19,568 nucleotides of DNA from Actinomycetes bacterium (GCA_023415515.1 JAEZKH010000298.1:1-19568); one strand, 5' to 3'. Shown: positions 1-6,695, counted from the stretch's first letter. Notes: generated by a model not told the origin, from the letters alone. Program-made: numbers and translations.

Positions 1-165
1 CAGGTGTACGACGCCGCGGCCGCAGAACGGGCCCGCAACGACCGGCGCGCGATCGCGTCGCGGCTGCGCCGCCACGGCGTCGACGTCGTGGACGCTCCGC
101 CGGACGAACTCGCGCCCGCGCTGGCCGACCACTATCTGGCGATGAAGGTCAGCGGCCGACTTTAG
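1..165 (+). CDS. DUF58 family protein, C-terminal end (partial)
   Basis: The reading frame is open from base 1 and stops at TAG 163-165, giving the last 54 residues of a protein that starts left of the window. The visible part is Arg/Ala-rich and mostly helical, with phrases such as RRHGVDVVDAPPDELAPAL and DHYLAMK. This is typical of the C-terminus of DUF58 proteins, which often follow a MoxR-type AAA ATPase. The call rests on this tail and on the neighbours: in M. tuberculosis, as I recall, a DUF58 gene (Rv3693) directly precedes the SpoIIM-like Rv3694c. The gene converges on the SpoIIM-like gene with a 12-bp gap. The conserved DUF58 motifs lie outside the window, so the family call is moderate while the existence of a coding region is fairly sure. 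Confidence 0.7.
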   Translation, partial: QVYDAAAAERARNDRRAIASRLRRHGVDVVDAPPDELAPALADHYLAMKVSGRL

Positions 166-177
166 CCCGGTGGCTTT

Positions 178-1170
178 TCATCCGGTCGGAACCACATCCG
201 GCGCGTCCTCGATATCGCCGGTCTCCCCTGCGGCCACCGCCTTGCGGCCGTAGTGGAAAACGTAGTAGAGGAAGGCGATTTCGGCGACGGCGCCGATGGC
301 GACACGCATGAAGGTCGGCAGCGGCGACGGGGTGACGACGGCCTCGATGAGGCCCGAGACGAGCAGCACGACGACGAGGCCGACCGCGACCGACACGACC
401 GCCCTGCCCTTCTCGGCGAGCGCCTGCCCGCGCGGCCGGTCGCCTGGCGAGATCGCGGTCCATCCCAATTGCATGCCGACAGCACCCGCGAGGAACACCG
501 CGGTCAGTTCGAGCAGCCCGTGCGGTGTGATGAGGCCGAGCATGATGTCGCCCTTCCCGGCATCGAACATCAGGCCCGCGATGAGCCCGAGGTTCGCCGC
601 ATTCTGGAAGAGGATGTAGGGGATCGGGATTCCGAGAAGCAGCGCGAACGCGATGCACTGAGCGGCCACCCATGAGTTGTTGGTCCACACCTGCAGTGCG
701 AACGAGGCAGCGGGGTGCTCGCTGTAGTAGTCGGCGACTTCGTGGTTGACCAGCTGCTCGATCTCGGCGGGAGTGCCGACCCCCGCCTGCACCTCGGGGT
801 TGCCTGCCACCCACATCGCGATCGCCACGGTGACAGCGAAGAACAGCACCGCCGTGGCCGCCCACCACCGCCACGATCGATATGCGGCCGCCGGAAACGA
901 AACCGTCCAGAACCTGACGAACTCGCTCCACAGCGGCGCATGCGCGCTGGTGACCGTGGACCGCGCACGCGCCACCAGCGACGACAACCGCCCTACCAGC
1001 ACGGAATCGCTCGACGACGACCGCACCACCGAGAGATGAGTCGACACCCGTTGGTACAGGTCGACCAACTCGTCGACCTCCTCACCGGTCAGCCGCCGAC
1101 GCCGCTTGACCAGCTCGTCGAGCCGGTTCCACGTCGGGCGATGGGCGAGGACGAACGCGTCGACATCCAC
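178..1170 (-). CDS. SpoIIM-like (stage II sporulation protein M family) integral membrane protein
   Basis: Encodes about 330 residues. The N-terminal third is soluble and helical (VDVDAFVLAHRPTWNRL, then a charged RRRRLTGEEVDELVDLY segment). Several hydrophobic segments follow: WWAATAVLFFAVTVAIAMWV, a stretch with LLLGIPIPYILFQNAANLG, GLLELTAVFLAGAVGM, and VVSVAVGLVVVLLVSGLIEAVV. The NxxxG and HGxxE-type phrases (ANLGLIAG, PHGLLELTA) are typical of the SpoIIM/DUF95 family. Non-sporulating actinobacteria keep it next to DUF58, MoxR and RDD genes; its role there is not known and is probably in envelope biology. I prefer the GTG at 1170 over the longer ATG at 1200, because a TAGGAT -10 box sits 7 nt upstream of the GTG, fitting a leaderless transcript, and because the ATG would overlap the divergent RDD start. 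Confidence 0.85.
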   Translation of the reverse strand: MDVDAFVLAHRPTWNRLDELVKRRRRLTGEEVDELVDLYQRVSTHLSVVRSSSSDSVLVGRLSSLVARARSTVTSAHAPLWSEFVRFWTVSFPAAAYRSWRWWAATAVLFFAVTVAIAMWVAGNPEVQAGVGTPAEIEQLVNHEVADYYSEHPAASFALQVWTNNSWVAAQCIAFALLLGIPIPYILFQNAANLGLIAGLMFDAGKGDIMLGLITPHGLLELTAVFLAGAVGMQLGWTAISPGDRPRGQALAEKGRAVVSVAVGLVVVLLVSGLIEAVVTPSPLPTFMRVAIGAVAEIAFLYYVFHYGRKAVAAGETGDIEDAPDVVPTG

Positions 1171-1177
1171 ACGGCAA

Positions 1178-1183
1178 ATCCTA
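1178..1183 (-). promoter_or_regulatory. -10 box for the SpoIIM-like gene (leaderless)
   Basis: On the minus strand this reads TAGGAT, which fits the mycobacterial TANNNT -10 consensus. Seven nucleotides separate it from the GTG at 1170, so transcription would begin at or beside the start codon. No clear -35 is visible. It lies almost back to back with the opposite-strand box at 1185-1190. Confidence 0.45.
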
Positions 1184-1184
1184 G

Positions 1185-1190
1185 TAGCGT
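1185..1190 (+). promoter_or_regulatory. -10 box for the RDD gene (leaderless)
   Basis: Reads TAGCGT, matching TANNNT, with 8 nt before the ATG at 1199. A TCGACA at 1160-1165 resembles a -35 but is 19 bp away. No Shine-Dalgarno sequence precedes the ATG, so a leaderless or near-leaderless mRNA is the simplest reading. Confidence 0.4.
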
Positions 1191-1198
1191 TGATTGTC

Positions 1199-2050
1199 AT
1201 GGTCGGCCAGGCGGAACAGGTGGTGACGGGTGACGCCGTCGTTCTCGACGTTCAGATCGCCCAGCTTCCGGTCCGTGCGCTCTCGGCGCTCATCGACATC
1301 TCGGTGATCTTCGTCGGCTATCTCGCAGGCGTGATGCTGTGGGCGGTCACGCTCAGCGAGTTCGATCCCGCACTGTCCGGCGCGGTGCTGCTCATCTTCA
1401 CGGTGTTGGCGATCGTCGGCTATCCGGTGGTGTTCGAAAGCGCGACCCGCGGTAAGACATTGGGCAAGATGGCGCTCGGGTTGCGGGTGGTTTCCGACGA
1501 CGGCAGCCCGGAACGGTTCCGCCAGGCACTGTTTCGCGGGTTGGCATCGTTCATCGAAATCTGGATGTTCTTCGGCGGACCAGCGGTGATCTGCAGCCTG
1601 CTTTCGCCGCGAGGCAAACGACTCGGCGATGTGTTCGCGGGCACCGTTGTGATCAGCGAACGCGGCCCGAAGCTGCCGCCGCCACCCGTGATGCCGCCGT
1701 CGCTGGCCTGGTGGGCGTCGTCGCTGCAGCTGTCGGGACTGCGACCCGAGCAGGCTGAGCTGGCACGGCAATTCCTCGCGCGGGCACCGCAATTGGAGCC
1801 CCGAACCCGCGAGCAGATGGCGTACCGCATCGCCTGCGACGTGGTCGCGCGTATCTCACCGCCGCCCCCGCCTGGAGTCCCGCCGCAGTACGTGCTCGCC
1901 GCGGTGCTTGCAGAACGGCACCGCCGCGAGCTGGAACGGTTGCATGCCGCGCCCGCGGAGTACCCGCCCCCGTCGTACCCACCGCCGCCGTACTGGGGAC
2001 CTCCCCCGCCGTCTGCGACGCCAACCGGCGGGTTCGCGCCGCCCGGCTGA
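1199..2050 (+). CDS. RDD family membrane protein with proline-rich tail
   Basis: Encodes 283 residues from ATG 1199. The RDD domain spans roughly residues 20-155. It opens with LPVRALSALIDISVIFVGYLAG (Arg and Asp at the start of the first membrane segment), has a second hydrophobic segment ending near GYPVVFESATRG, then KTLGKMALGLRVV, and a third segment before SPRGKRLGDVFAGTVVI. The GKTLGK and KRLGD phrases are characteristic of the family. A soluble region follows, ending in a Pro/Tyr-rich tail (PPSYPPPPYWGPPPP). RDD proteins are polytopic; some have been linked to ion transport, but no function can be assigned here. The gene diverges from the SpoIIM-like gene and converges on the DUF1772 gene with a 10-bp gap. 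From memory it corresponds to M. tuberculosis Rv3695. Confidence 0.88.
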   Translation: MVGQAEQVVTGDAVVLDVQIAQLPVRALSALIDISVIFVGYLAGVMLWAVTLSEFDPALSGAVLLIFTVLAIVGYPVVFESATRGKTLGKMALGLRVVSDDGSPERFRQALFRGLASFIEIWMFFGGPAVICSLLSPRGKRLGDVFAGTVVISERGPKLPPPPVMPPSLAWWASSLQLSGLRPEQAELARQFLARAPQLEPRTREQMAYRIACDVVARISPPPPPGVPPQYVLAAVLAERHRRELERLHAAPAEYPPPSYPPPPYWGPPPPSATPTGGFAPPG

Positions 2051-2060
2051 CCGGTCATCG

Positions 2061-2549
2061 CTACCGCGCACCGATCAACAGAAGCGCGGCGGCCACCATG
2101 GCGGTGGCGCTGCGAACATGGTTCCACGCCGGCCACGTCGTCAGGTAGGCCTGCCATTCGCGCGCGGCGTCGGCCGTCGTCAGGGTCGTCGGGTCGACGG
2201 TGTCCAGATGGTTGTTGAGCGGCACGTTGAACGCGATCGTGATGACCGCGCCGAGCACCCCGACGATCGCGCCTGCCAGTAGCCACCCACTGCCGGGTCG
2301 ACCGAACTGCGCCAACGCGACGATTCCGACGGCGATCGCGAGCAGAGCCGCCGAGAAGTACGCCAGAAGAAACGGCGCGTTCGTGTTCGCGCCAGCGTTG
2401 ATACCGCGCATGGCGGTGATCGCGCTGATCGGGCCGGTGCGGTCCAGCCCGCGCATGACGAAGGTCGAGAAGACGTACATCATGCCTGCGGCGGCAGCGC
2501 TGGCGAGTGCGGCGGTGGCGGCGAGCAGGGCGACTGGGCTCATGGTCAT
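2061..2549 (-). CDS. DUF1772 / anthrone oxygenase-like membrane protein
   Basis: Encodes 162 residues with four predicted membrane helices: an Ala-rich first helix after MTMSPVALLAATAAL, a second around PFLLAYFSAALLAIAVGIVAL, a third around LLAGAIVGVLGAVITIAFNV, and a C-terminal one in SATAMVAAALLLIG. The phrases GMMYVFSTFVMRGLD and FNVPLNNHLD between helices are the conserved marks of DUF1772 proteins, a family that includes fungal anthrone oxygenase-like proteins. The bacterial members are uncharacterised. A second in-frame ATG lies two codons in (2543). No Shine-Dalgarno sequence is visible. The gene diverges from the AraC-type regulator across 94 bp, which suggests that regulator as its controller. 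Confidence 0.82.
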   Translation of the reverse strand: MTMSPVALLAATAALASAAAAGMMYVFSTFVMRGLDRTGPISAITAMRGINAGANTNAPFLLAYFSAALLAIAVGIVALAQFGRPGSGWLLAGAIVGVLGAVITIAFNVPLNNHLDTVDPTTLTTADAAREWQAYLTTWPAWNHVRSATAMVAAALLLIGAR

Positions 2550-2630
2550 GAGCAGAGTGAAACCGGTGATCGTCGAGACGAGCCATGGGTGATCGTCCTG
2601 AATGCATACGCACGCGTCTCACCCCAGGTC

Positions 2631-2636
2631 TACTCT
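2631..2636 (+). promoter_or_regulatory. -10 box for the AraC-type regulator (leaderless)
   Basis: TACTCT fits TANNNT and is followed by exactly 7 nt before ATG 2644. This favours that ATG over the in-frame ATG at 2602. No convincing -35 is seen. Confidence 0.45.
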
Positions 2637-2643
2637 TACAGGG

Positions 2644-3585
2644 ATGGACGCCCTCGTCGGACTGCTCGACGGGGTACGTGCGCGCGGCGCCTTCGTGCTG
2701 CGGATGATGCTGGACCCGCCGTGGTCGATGCGTATCCAGGACGAGGCCCCGTTGACTCTGATCTGCCAGACAAGGGGCAGGGCGGCCATCGTCGGTGACA
2801 GCAGCGGAGCCGTCTGGCTCGAGGCGGGCGACGTCGCCGTGACCCGCGGCACCGAGCAGTACCTGTTCGCCGACAATCCGGCCACGACTCCCATGGTGGT
2901 CATCCATCCGGGTCAGCGCTGTACGACGCTTTCGGGCGACGACCTGCGTTTCGAGATGTCGCTGGGGGTGCGGACCTGGGGCAACTCCGTCGGCGGTTCC
3001 GACCGCTCGGTCGTCTGCGCTTACGAGGGCCGCAGCGAAGTCGGTGCCCGACTGCTCGCGGCGTTGCCGAATGTCATCGTGTTACGCGAAAGAGACTGGG
3101 ACACAACCCTTGTCGGCATGCTCGCCGACGAAGCCGGCCGCAACGGGCCGGGTCAGGAGGCCTATCTCGACCGTCTGCTCGACCTGCTGCTGATCGCGGT
3201 GCTGCGCGCGTGGTTCGACCGCGCGGAGAACGCTCCACCGTGGTGGCACGCCGAGCAGGATCCCGTCGTGGGCCAAGCACTACGGCTGATCTACAACAAC
3301 CCGGCGCACCCCTGGACCGTCGCTGATCTGGCTGCCGCCGTTGGGTCTTCGCGCGCGGCGTTCGCGCGGCGGTTCACCGATCTGGTCGGCGAACCGCCGA
3401 TCACTTTTCTCACCGGCTGGCGCCTTGCGCTCGCCGCCGACCTGCTCCAGTCCAGCACGCTGACACTCGCCGCGGTGGCCGGACAGGTGGGCTACGGTAC
3501 GCCCTTCGCGCTGAGCGGTGCCTTCAAACGCGCATACGGTGTCAGCCCGAACCTTCACCGAAGGACGGCCGCGCGGACCGCGTGA
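2644..3585 (+). CDS. AraC-type transcriptional regulator with cupin sensor domain
   Basis: Encodes 313 residues from ATG 2644. Residues about 1-185 form a cupin-type ligand-binding domain of the AraC-binding-like (Cupin_6) kind: MDALVGLLDGVRARGAFVLR, DPPWSMRIQDEAPLTL, then EAGDVAVTRGTEQYLF. Residues about 220-305 hold a double helix-turn-helix: PWTVADLAAAVGSSRAAFARRF, LTGWRLALAADLL, then LAAVAGQVGYGTPFALSGAFKRAYGVSP, which is the AraC signature. The ligand is unknown. Divergence from the DUF1772 gene makes that gene the likely target. A longer start at 2602 is possible but would place the apparent promoter inside the coding sequence. The 3' end converges on the oxygenase gene with a 6-bp gap. 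Confidence 0.9.
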   Translation: MDALVGLLDGVRARGAFVLRMMLDPPWSMRIQDEAPLTLICQTRGRAAIVGDSSGAVWLEAGDVAVTRGTEQYLFADNPATTPMVVIHPGQRCTTLSGDDLRFEMSLGVRTWGNSVGGSDRSVVCAYEGRSEVGARLLAALPNVIVLRERDWDTTLVGMLADEAGRNGPGQEAYLDRLLDLLLIAVLRAWFDRAENAPPWWHAEQDPVVGQALRLIYNNPAHPWTVADLAAAVGSSRAAFARRFTDLVGEPPITFLTGWRLALAADLLQSSTLTLAAVAGQVGYGTPFALSGAFKRAYGVSPNLHRRTAARTA

Positions 3586-3588
3586 CCG

Positions 3589-3605
3589 GGATCAGTTGCT
3601 GATCC
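3589..3605. terminator. Perfect hairpin between convergent gene ends
   Basis: GGATCAG and CTGATCC form a perfect 7-bp stem around a 3-nt TTG loop. It lies just past the AraC-gene stop (3583-3585) and covers the last codons of the oxygenase gene, which stops at 3592-3594. There is no T tract on either strand, so it may terminate or block both converging transcripts only weakly. Confidence 0.4.
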
Positions 3606-4932
3606 AGTTCCCGTGGAACCCGTGCGGAACCCGCTGGGGCAGCTTGATTCTGGCGACTGGATCGGTGGCGAAATCCGAGGCGTCGATGATCACCAGATCA
3701 CTGCCGCCGCGCGCAGGGTCGTACACATAGGCCAGATACCATCCGCTGCTTTCATCGGCCGGACCCGTTGTCGACGGCACGAACACCGCCTCATCGGGTC
3801 GCCCCGGCGCCCGCGTCGAACCCAGGCGTTGTTCGACGGCCGCGCCGGTCTCGAGGTCGTATCGGACGAGGCCGGCGTCGCCGACCGATACGGCATAGCG
3901 GGCGCGCGACCCGGCCAACCGGTCGTCGATGCGCGGAAACTCGACCGCACGGTCATCGAGTTGACGCTCGGTGACCCGACCGGACTGCAGGTCGATCGTC
4001 CAACTCCACAGGACGCCGTCGGTCTCGAAGCCGCTGGTGCCCCGCCACAGCTCCGGATACCGGACCGCCTGCAGCACAATACGATTTCCGTCGTCATATG
4101 CGTTGGCGACGTGAAACACGTAACACGGATCGATGTCGAACCACCGCACATCGCCGAAAGGATCGTCGCGACGCAGCACACCGAACCGGGCGCCATAGTC
4201 GTCGCTCCACCGGTAGGGCATGTCGCTGCCCTCCGACATCGCGGTCTGCAGATCGAACACGACGGGCAGGTCCATGAAAACGACGTGTCCGGCCGTCATG
4301 GCGAAGTCATGCATCATCGTCAACGCGGGCACCTCGAGCGGCCGGTTGACGGTGAGCTCGCCGTCGGCGTCGGCGCGGTGATAGGTCACGTGCGGCGCGA
4401 AGATGTTGCCGTAGCCAAAGAAATGCAGTTCGCCTGTGGTCGGGCAGATCTTCGGATGCGCGGTCATGGAGTCGACGAGCTTTCCGCCGAAGTCATAGAC
4501 GCCCACCGTCTTCAGATCGTTGGTGATCTCATACGGCAAGGACAATTCGACAAGCGCCAGCGTCTTGCCCGCGTGGTTGACCACGTGGGTGTTGGCGACA
4601 CTGGAGTGCAGGTTGCGGGTGCCGTCGGCGTTGTACACCGGGAAGGGGTTTTCGAAGCTCTCCGTGCGGACCCAGCGGTTGCGGTACCACGCCGCACGCC
4701 CGCCCTCGATCCGCACGCCGTGGATCATGCCGTCCCCGGTGAACCAGTGGCCGGTCGGCTGTCGCGGGTTTGGACCGTTGCGCAGATACCAGCCGTCGAG
4801 TTCGGCCGGGATCCTTCCCTCGACGGGGAGATCGAACTCGGTGAGTTCGTCGGCGACGGGGGCATAGTTGCCGCGGGTGAAGAAGGCATCGGTGCCGACC
4901 AGGGCTGAGGTGTCCGGCGTCGTGTCGGTCAT
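3592..4932 (-). CDS. Carotenoid oxygenase / lignostilbene dioxygenase family enzyme
   Basis: Encodes 446 residues, a normal length for this non-heme iron family, which cleaves C=C bonds in carotenoids, apocarotenoids or stilbene-type phenolics. The family opening is present (DGWYLRNGPNPRQ, residues 46-58; WFTGDGMIHGV, 63-73). The four iron-binding histidines are recognisable: H159 (TAHPK), H208 (MMHDF), H274 (YVFHVANAYD) and H440 (HGFHGNW). All are present, so the protein should be active. It has no signal peptide and is probably cytoplasmic. An AGGAGA Shine-Dalgarno lies 6 nt before the ATG. Its promoter region is shared with a divergent PadR-type regulator and contains a PadR-like dyad at 4963-4988, so PadR control is likely. 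The substrate cannot be read from sequence; PadR linkage leans towards a phenolic compound. Confidence 0.93.
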   Translation of the reverse strand: MTDTTPDTSALVGTDAFFTRGNYAPVADELTEFDLPVEGRIPAELDGWYLRNGPNPRQPTGHWFTGDGMIHGVRIEGGRAAWYRNRWVRTESFENPFPVYNADGTRNLHSSVANTHVVNHAGKTLALVELSLPYEITNDLKTVGVYDFGGKLVDSMTAHPKICPTTGELHFFGYGNIFAPHVTYHRADADGELTVNRPLEVPALTMMHDFAMTAGHVVFMDLPVVFDLQTAMSEGSDMPYRWSDDYGARFGVLRRDDPFGDVRWFDIDPCYVFHVANAYDDGNRIVLQAVRYPELWRGTSGFETDGVLWSWTIDLQSGRVTERQLDDRAVEFPRIDDRLAGSRARYAVSVGDAGLVRYDLETGAAVEQRLGSTRAPGRPDEAVFVPSTTGPADESSGWYLAYVYDPARGGSDLVIIDASDFATDPVARIKLPQRVPHGFHGNWISN

Positions 4933-4962
4933 GGCGGTCTCCTGTCACGATGTGGGTCCAAT

Positions 4963-4988
4963 TTGACATGTCGTAATTGACATGTCAA
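4963..4988. promoter_or_regulatory. Candidate PadR operator (26-bp dyad)
   Basis: Two perfect 10-bp arms, TTGACATGTC (4963-4972) and GACATGTCAA (4979-4988), flank a 6-bp spacer. Inside, ATGT (4968-4971) and ACAT (4980-4983) are 8 bp apart, exactly the ATGT-N8-ACAT pattern described for PadR and LmrR. The right arm overlaps the -35 of the padR promoter. Its position between the divergent oxygenase and padR genes suggests control of both. Confidence 0.72.
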
Positions 4989-5004
4989 GAGTGGGAGGTA
5001 CGCT
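4977..5004 (+). promoter_or_regulatory. padR promoter, -35 TTGACA and -10 TACGCT
   Basis: A perfect TTGACA (4977-4982) and TACGCT (4999-5004, TANNNT) are separated by 16 bp. Six nucleotides follow before GTG 5011, fitting a leaderless mRNA. The -35 lies within the dyad, so PadR binding would exclude RNA polymerase (autorepression). Confidence 0.6.
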
Positions 5005-5010
5005 TTTGCG

Positions 5011-5541
5011 GTGAGTCTCCGGATGGCGGCCCTCGGCCTCCTCGCGCAGCGCCCCGGCAGCGGTTACGACCTGCTCAAGATGTTCGACAAGTCGATGGCC
5101 AACGTCTGGCCCGCGACTCAGAGCCAGCTCTACGGCGAGCTCAACAAGCTCGCCGACGCCGGGCTCATCGAGGTCACCGACGTCGGCGCGCGCGGCCGGA
5201 AGGAATACCGCATCACGGCTGCCGGGCGCACCGAGTTGCAGCGCTGGATGATGAGCCCCGAGGCCGACCCACCGTTTCGCGATGCCTCGCTGCTGCGGAT
5301 CTTCCTTCTCGGCGAGATCGCTCCTGAGCAGGCGCGCAGGCACATGACCGCGGTCGCTGAACACGCCGATTCCGAGGTGAAGCGACTCGCGGCGCTCAAG
5401 GACTCGATCGATTGGGACGACAGCGACAGGCTGTTCTTCGGCCGGGTCGCACTCGAATACGGCCTGCGCCGTGCCGTGATGGAAGCCACGTGGGCGCGCT
5501 GGGCCGTCGACGAGATCGACGAACGCCAAAAGCGACCATGA
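5011..5541 (+). CDS. PadR family transcriptional regulator
   Basis: Encodes 176 residues from GTG 5011. The N-terminal winged helix-turn-helix covers residues about 4-80: AALGLLAQRPGSGYDLLKMF, then WPATQSQLYGELNKLADAGLIEV and a wing with GARGRKEYRITAAGRTEL. This is the classical PadR core (GYDLLK, SQLY, L..L...GLI). Residues about 90-170 form the C-terminal helical dimerisation domain (FFGRVALEYGLRRAVMEATWARWAVDEID). PadR proteins usually repress a neighbouring gene and are released by a small, often phenolic, ligand. The gene diverges from the oxygenase, with a dyad operator between them. A GGGAGG at 4993-4998 lies 12 nt before the GTG, rather far for a ribosome site, so the leaderless reading is preferred. 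Confidence 0.92.
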   Translation: MSLRMAALGLLAQRPGSGYDLLKMFDKSMANVWPATQSQLYGELNKLADAGLIEVTDVGARGRKEYRITAAGRTELQRWMMSPEADPPFRDASLLRIFLLGEIAPEQARRHMTAVAEHADSEVKRLAALKDSIDWDDSDRLFFGRVALEYGLRRAVMEATWARWAVDEIDERQKRP

Positions 5542-5571
5542 TCGGCGAAGCGTTGCATCGCCGATAGTTTT
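5541..5571 (+). terminator. Intrinsic terminator after padR
   Basis: ATCGGCGA (5541-5548) pairs perfectly with TCGCCGAT (5558-5565) around a 9-nt loop, and AGTTTT follows at 5566-5571. The stem begins at the last base of the padR stop codon. A GC-rich 8-bp stem plus a short T tract makes this the best terminator in the window. Confidence 0.65.
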
Positions 5572-5765
5572 CGATATATCGTCCTCGTTCTTCTCGCCGA
5601 CCACGCGATGCACGGCTACGAGATGATCCAGCAGATCTCCGAGCGCAGCGGCGGGAAGGTCGAGACGCCGCTACCGAGGAGCCACAGCAGCGCGTCATCG
5701 ACGTCGTGAACAACGCCCGCCGCGAGATCTACAACATCCTCGGCGGGACCGACGAAACCGAGTAG
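5569..5765 (+). pseudogene. Remnant of a second PadR-type gene (internal deletion, frameshift)
   Basis: In the frame containing 5581, the DNA encodes VLVLLADHAMHGYEMIQQIS followed by ERSGGK. This is the first helix and HGYE-type motif of a PadR protein of a different subgroup from the intact neighbour. The frame then meets TGA near 5706. In another frame, from 5673 to the TAG at 5763-5765, it encodes a typical PadR C-terminus (QRVIDVVNNARREIYNILGG). The winged-helix recognition part and most of the dimerisation domain, which I estimate at over 100 residues, are missing between the two pieces, and no start codon precedes the first. A perfect palindrome, CGATATATCG (5572-5581), runs straight into the coding remnant and may be the old operator fused to the gene by a deletion. 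It is clearly not functional. Confidence 0.75.
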
Positions 5766-5814
5766 TCACGCCGCAACCGGAATAAGCCCGGTGGGAATGG
5801 TGTACGCACTAACT

Positions 5815-6693
5815 ATGCAAACCTTCCCGCTGGGCCCCTTCGATGTCGGCCGTGTCGGATTCGGCGCGATGCAGCTACCCGGCCCCGGTGTGTTCGGTCC
5901 CCCGCGCGACCACGATCAGGCGCTTGCCGTCCTTCGGCGCGCCGTCGAGCTGGGCATCAACCACATCGACACCGCGCAGTTCTACGGTCCCGACGTCGCC
6001 AACGAACTGATCCGCGAAGCGCTGCACCCCTACCCGGCCGATCTTGCCCTGGTCAGCAAGGTCGGCGCGCGCCGCGACGAGGCGGGCGCGTGGCTGCCCG
6101 CACAGCAGCCGGACGAACTGCGGGCGAGCATCGAGCAGAACCTGAGAACGCTGGCCACCGACAGGCTGGCCGCGGTGAACCTGCGCATACACGCCGGTGA
6201 TCCGAACCAGCCGGGGCCGCTCGACCACGAGCTGTTCGAACGTCAGCTCGACGCCATGATCGAGGCTCGTGACGAGGGGCTGATCGGTGGGATCGGGCTG
6301 AGCAACATCACCATCGAGCACCTGCGAATGGCGTTGCAGCACACTGACGTCGTCTGCGTGCAGAACGCGTACAACCTGGTGGACCGGACATCGCAGCCGG
6401 TGCTCGACGCGTGCGTCGAACACGACATCGCATTCGTGCCGTTCTTCCCCCTCGGGTCCGCGTTCACCGCCGACAACCCCGTCCTCGGCCATCCCGCCGT
6501 CCGACGGGAGGCCGAGCGCCTCGGGCGCACCCCGGCCCAGGTGGCGCTGGCATGGACGCTGTCGGTCGCCCCCAATGTGCTGCTGATCCCCGGCACGTCG
6601 TCGGTCGATCATCTCGAGGAGAACACCGCCGTGGCCGACATCGCGCTGGACGACGAGACCAGGCGCGAACTCGACGACGCCGCGGCCGCTTAG
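5815..6693 (+). CDS. Aldo/keto reductase family oxidoreductase
   Basis: Encodes 292 residues from ATG 5815 and should form the (beta/alpha)8 barrel of NAD(P)H-dependent aldo/keto reductases. The catalytic tetrad is visible: D52 and Y57 in HIDTAQFYG, K82 in VSKVG, and H126 in VNLRIHAG. The cofactor-binding end is seen in IGLSNI, VQNAYNLVDR, VALAWTL and the IPGTSSVDHLEEN motif near the C-terminus. The start at 5815 places family sequence (FPLGPFDVGRVGFGAMQLPG) at the N-terminus; the in-frame GTG at 5791 and ATG at 5797 would add up to eight unlikely residues. The substrate is unknown. It follows the PadR remnant and converges on glpK. Confidence 0.92.
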   Translation: MQTFPLGPFDVGRVGFGAMQLPGPGVFGPPRDHDQALAVLRRAVELGINHIDTAQFYGPDVANELIREALHPYPADLALVSKVGARRDEAGAWLPAQQPDELRASIEQNLRTLATDRLAAVNLRIHAGDPNQPGPLDHELFERQLDAMIEARDEGLIGGIGLSNITIEHLRMALQHTDVVCVQNAYNLVDRTSQPVLDACVEHDIAFVPFFPLGSAFTADNPVLGHPAVRREAERLGRTPAQVALAWTLSVAPNVLLIPGTSSVDHLEENTAVADIALDDETRRELDDAAAA

Positions 6694-6695
6694 TC

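Noticed and set aside
1420..2907. 495-codon minus-strand frame spanning the RDD tail, the DUF1772 gene and the AraC gene start
   Set aside because: It crosses three well-supported genes and two promoter regions, and the protein is low-complexity Arg/Gly/His-rich.
3613..4908. 431-codon open frame on the plus strand, antisense to the oxygenase
   Set aside because: Its protein has no recognisable motif and a skewed Arg/Val/His/Gly content. The minus strand carries a full family match with all iron-binding histidines, so this is a codon-bias shadow.
5791..5814. Upstream GTG (5791) and ATG (5797) as the start of the aldo/keto reductase
   Set aside because: They would add six to eight residues not expected in the family, and ATG 5815 places the usual FPLG..DVGRVGFG strand at the N-terminus.
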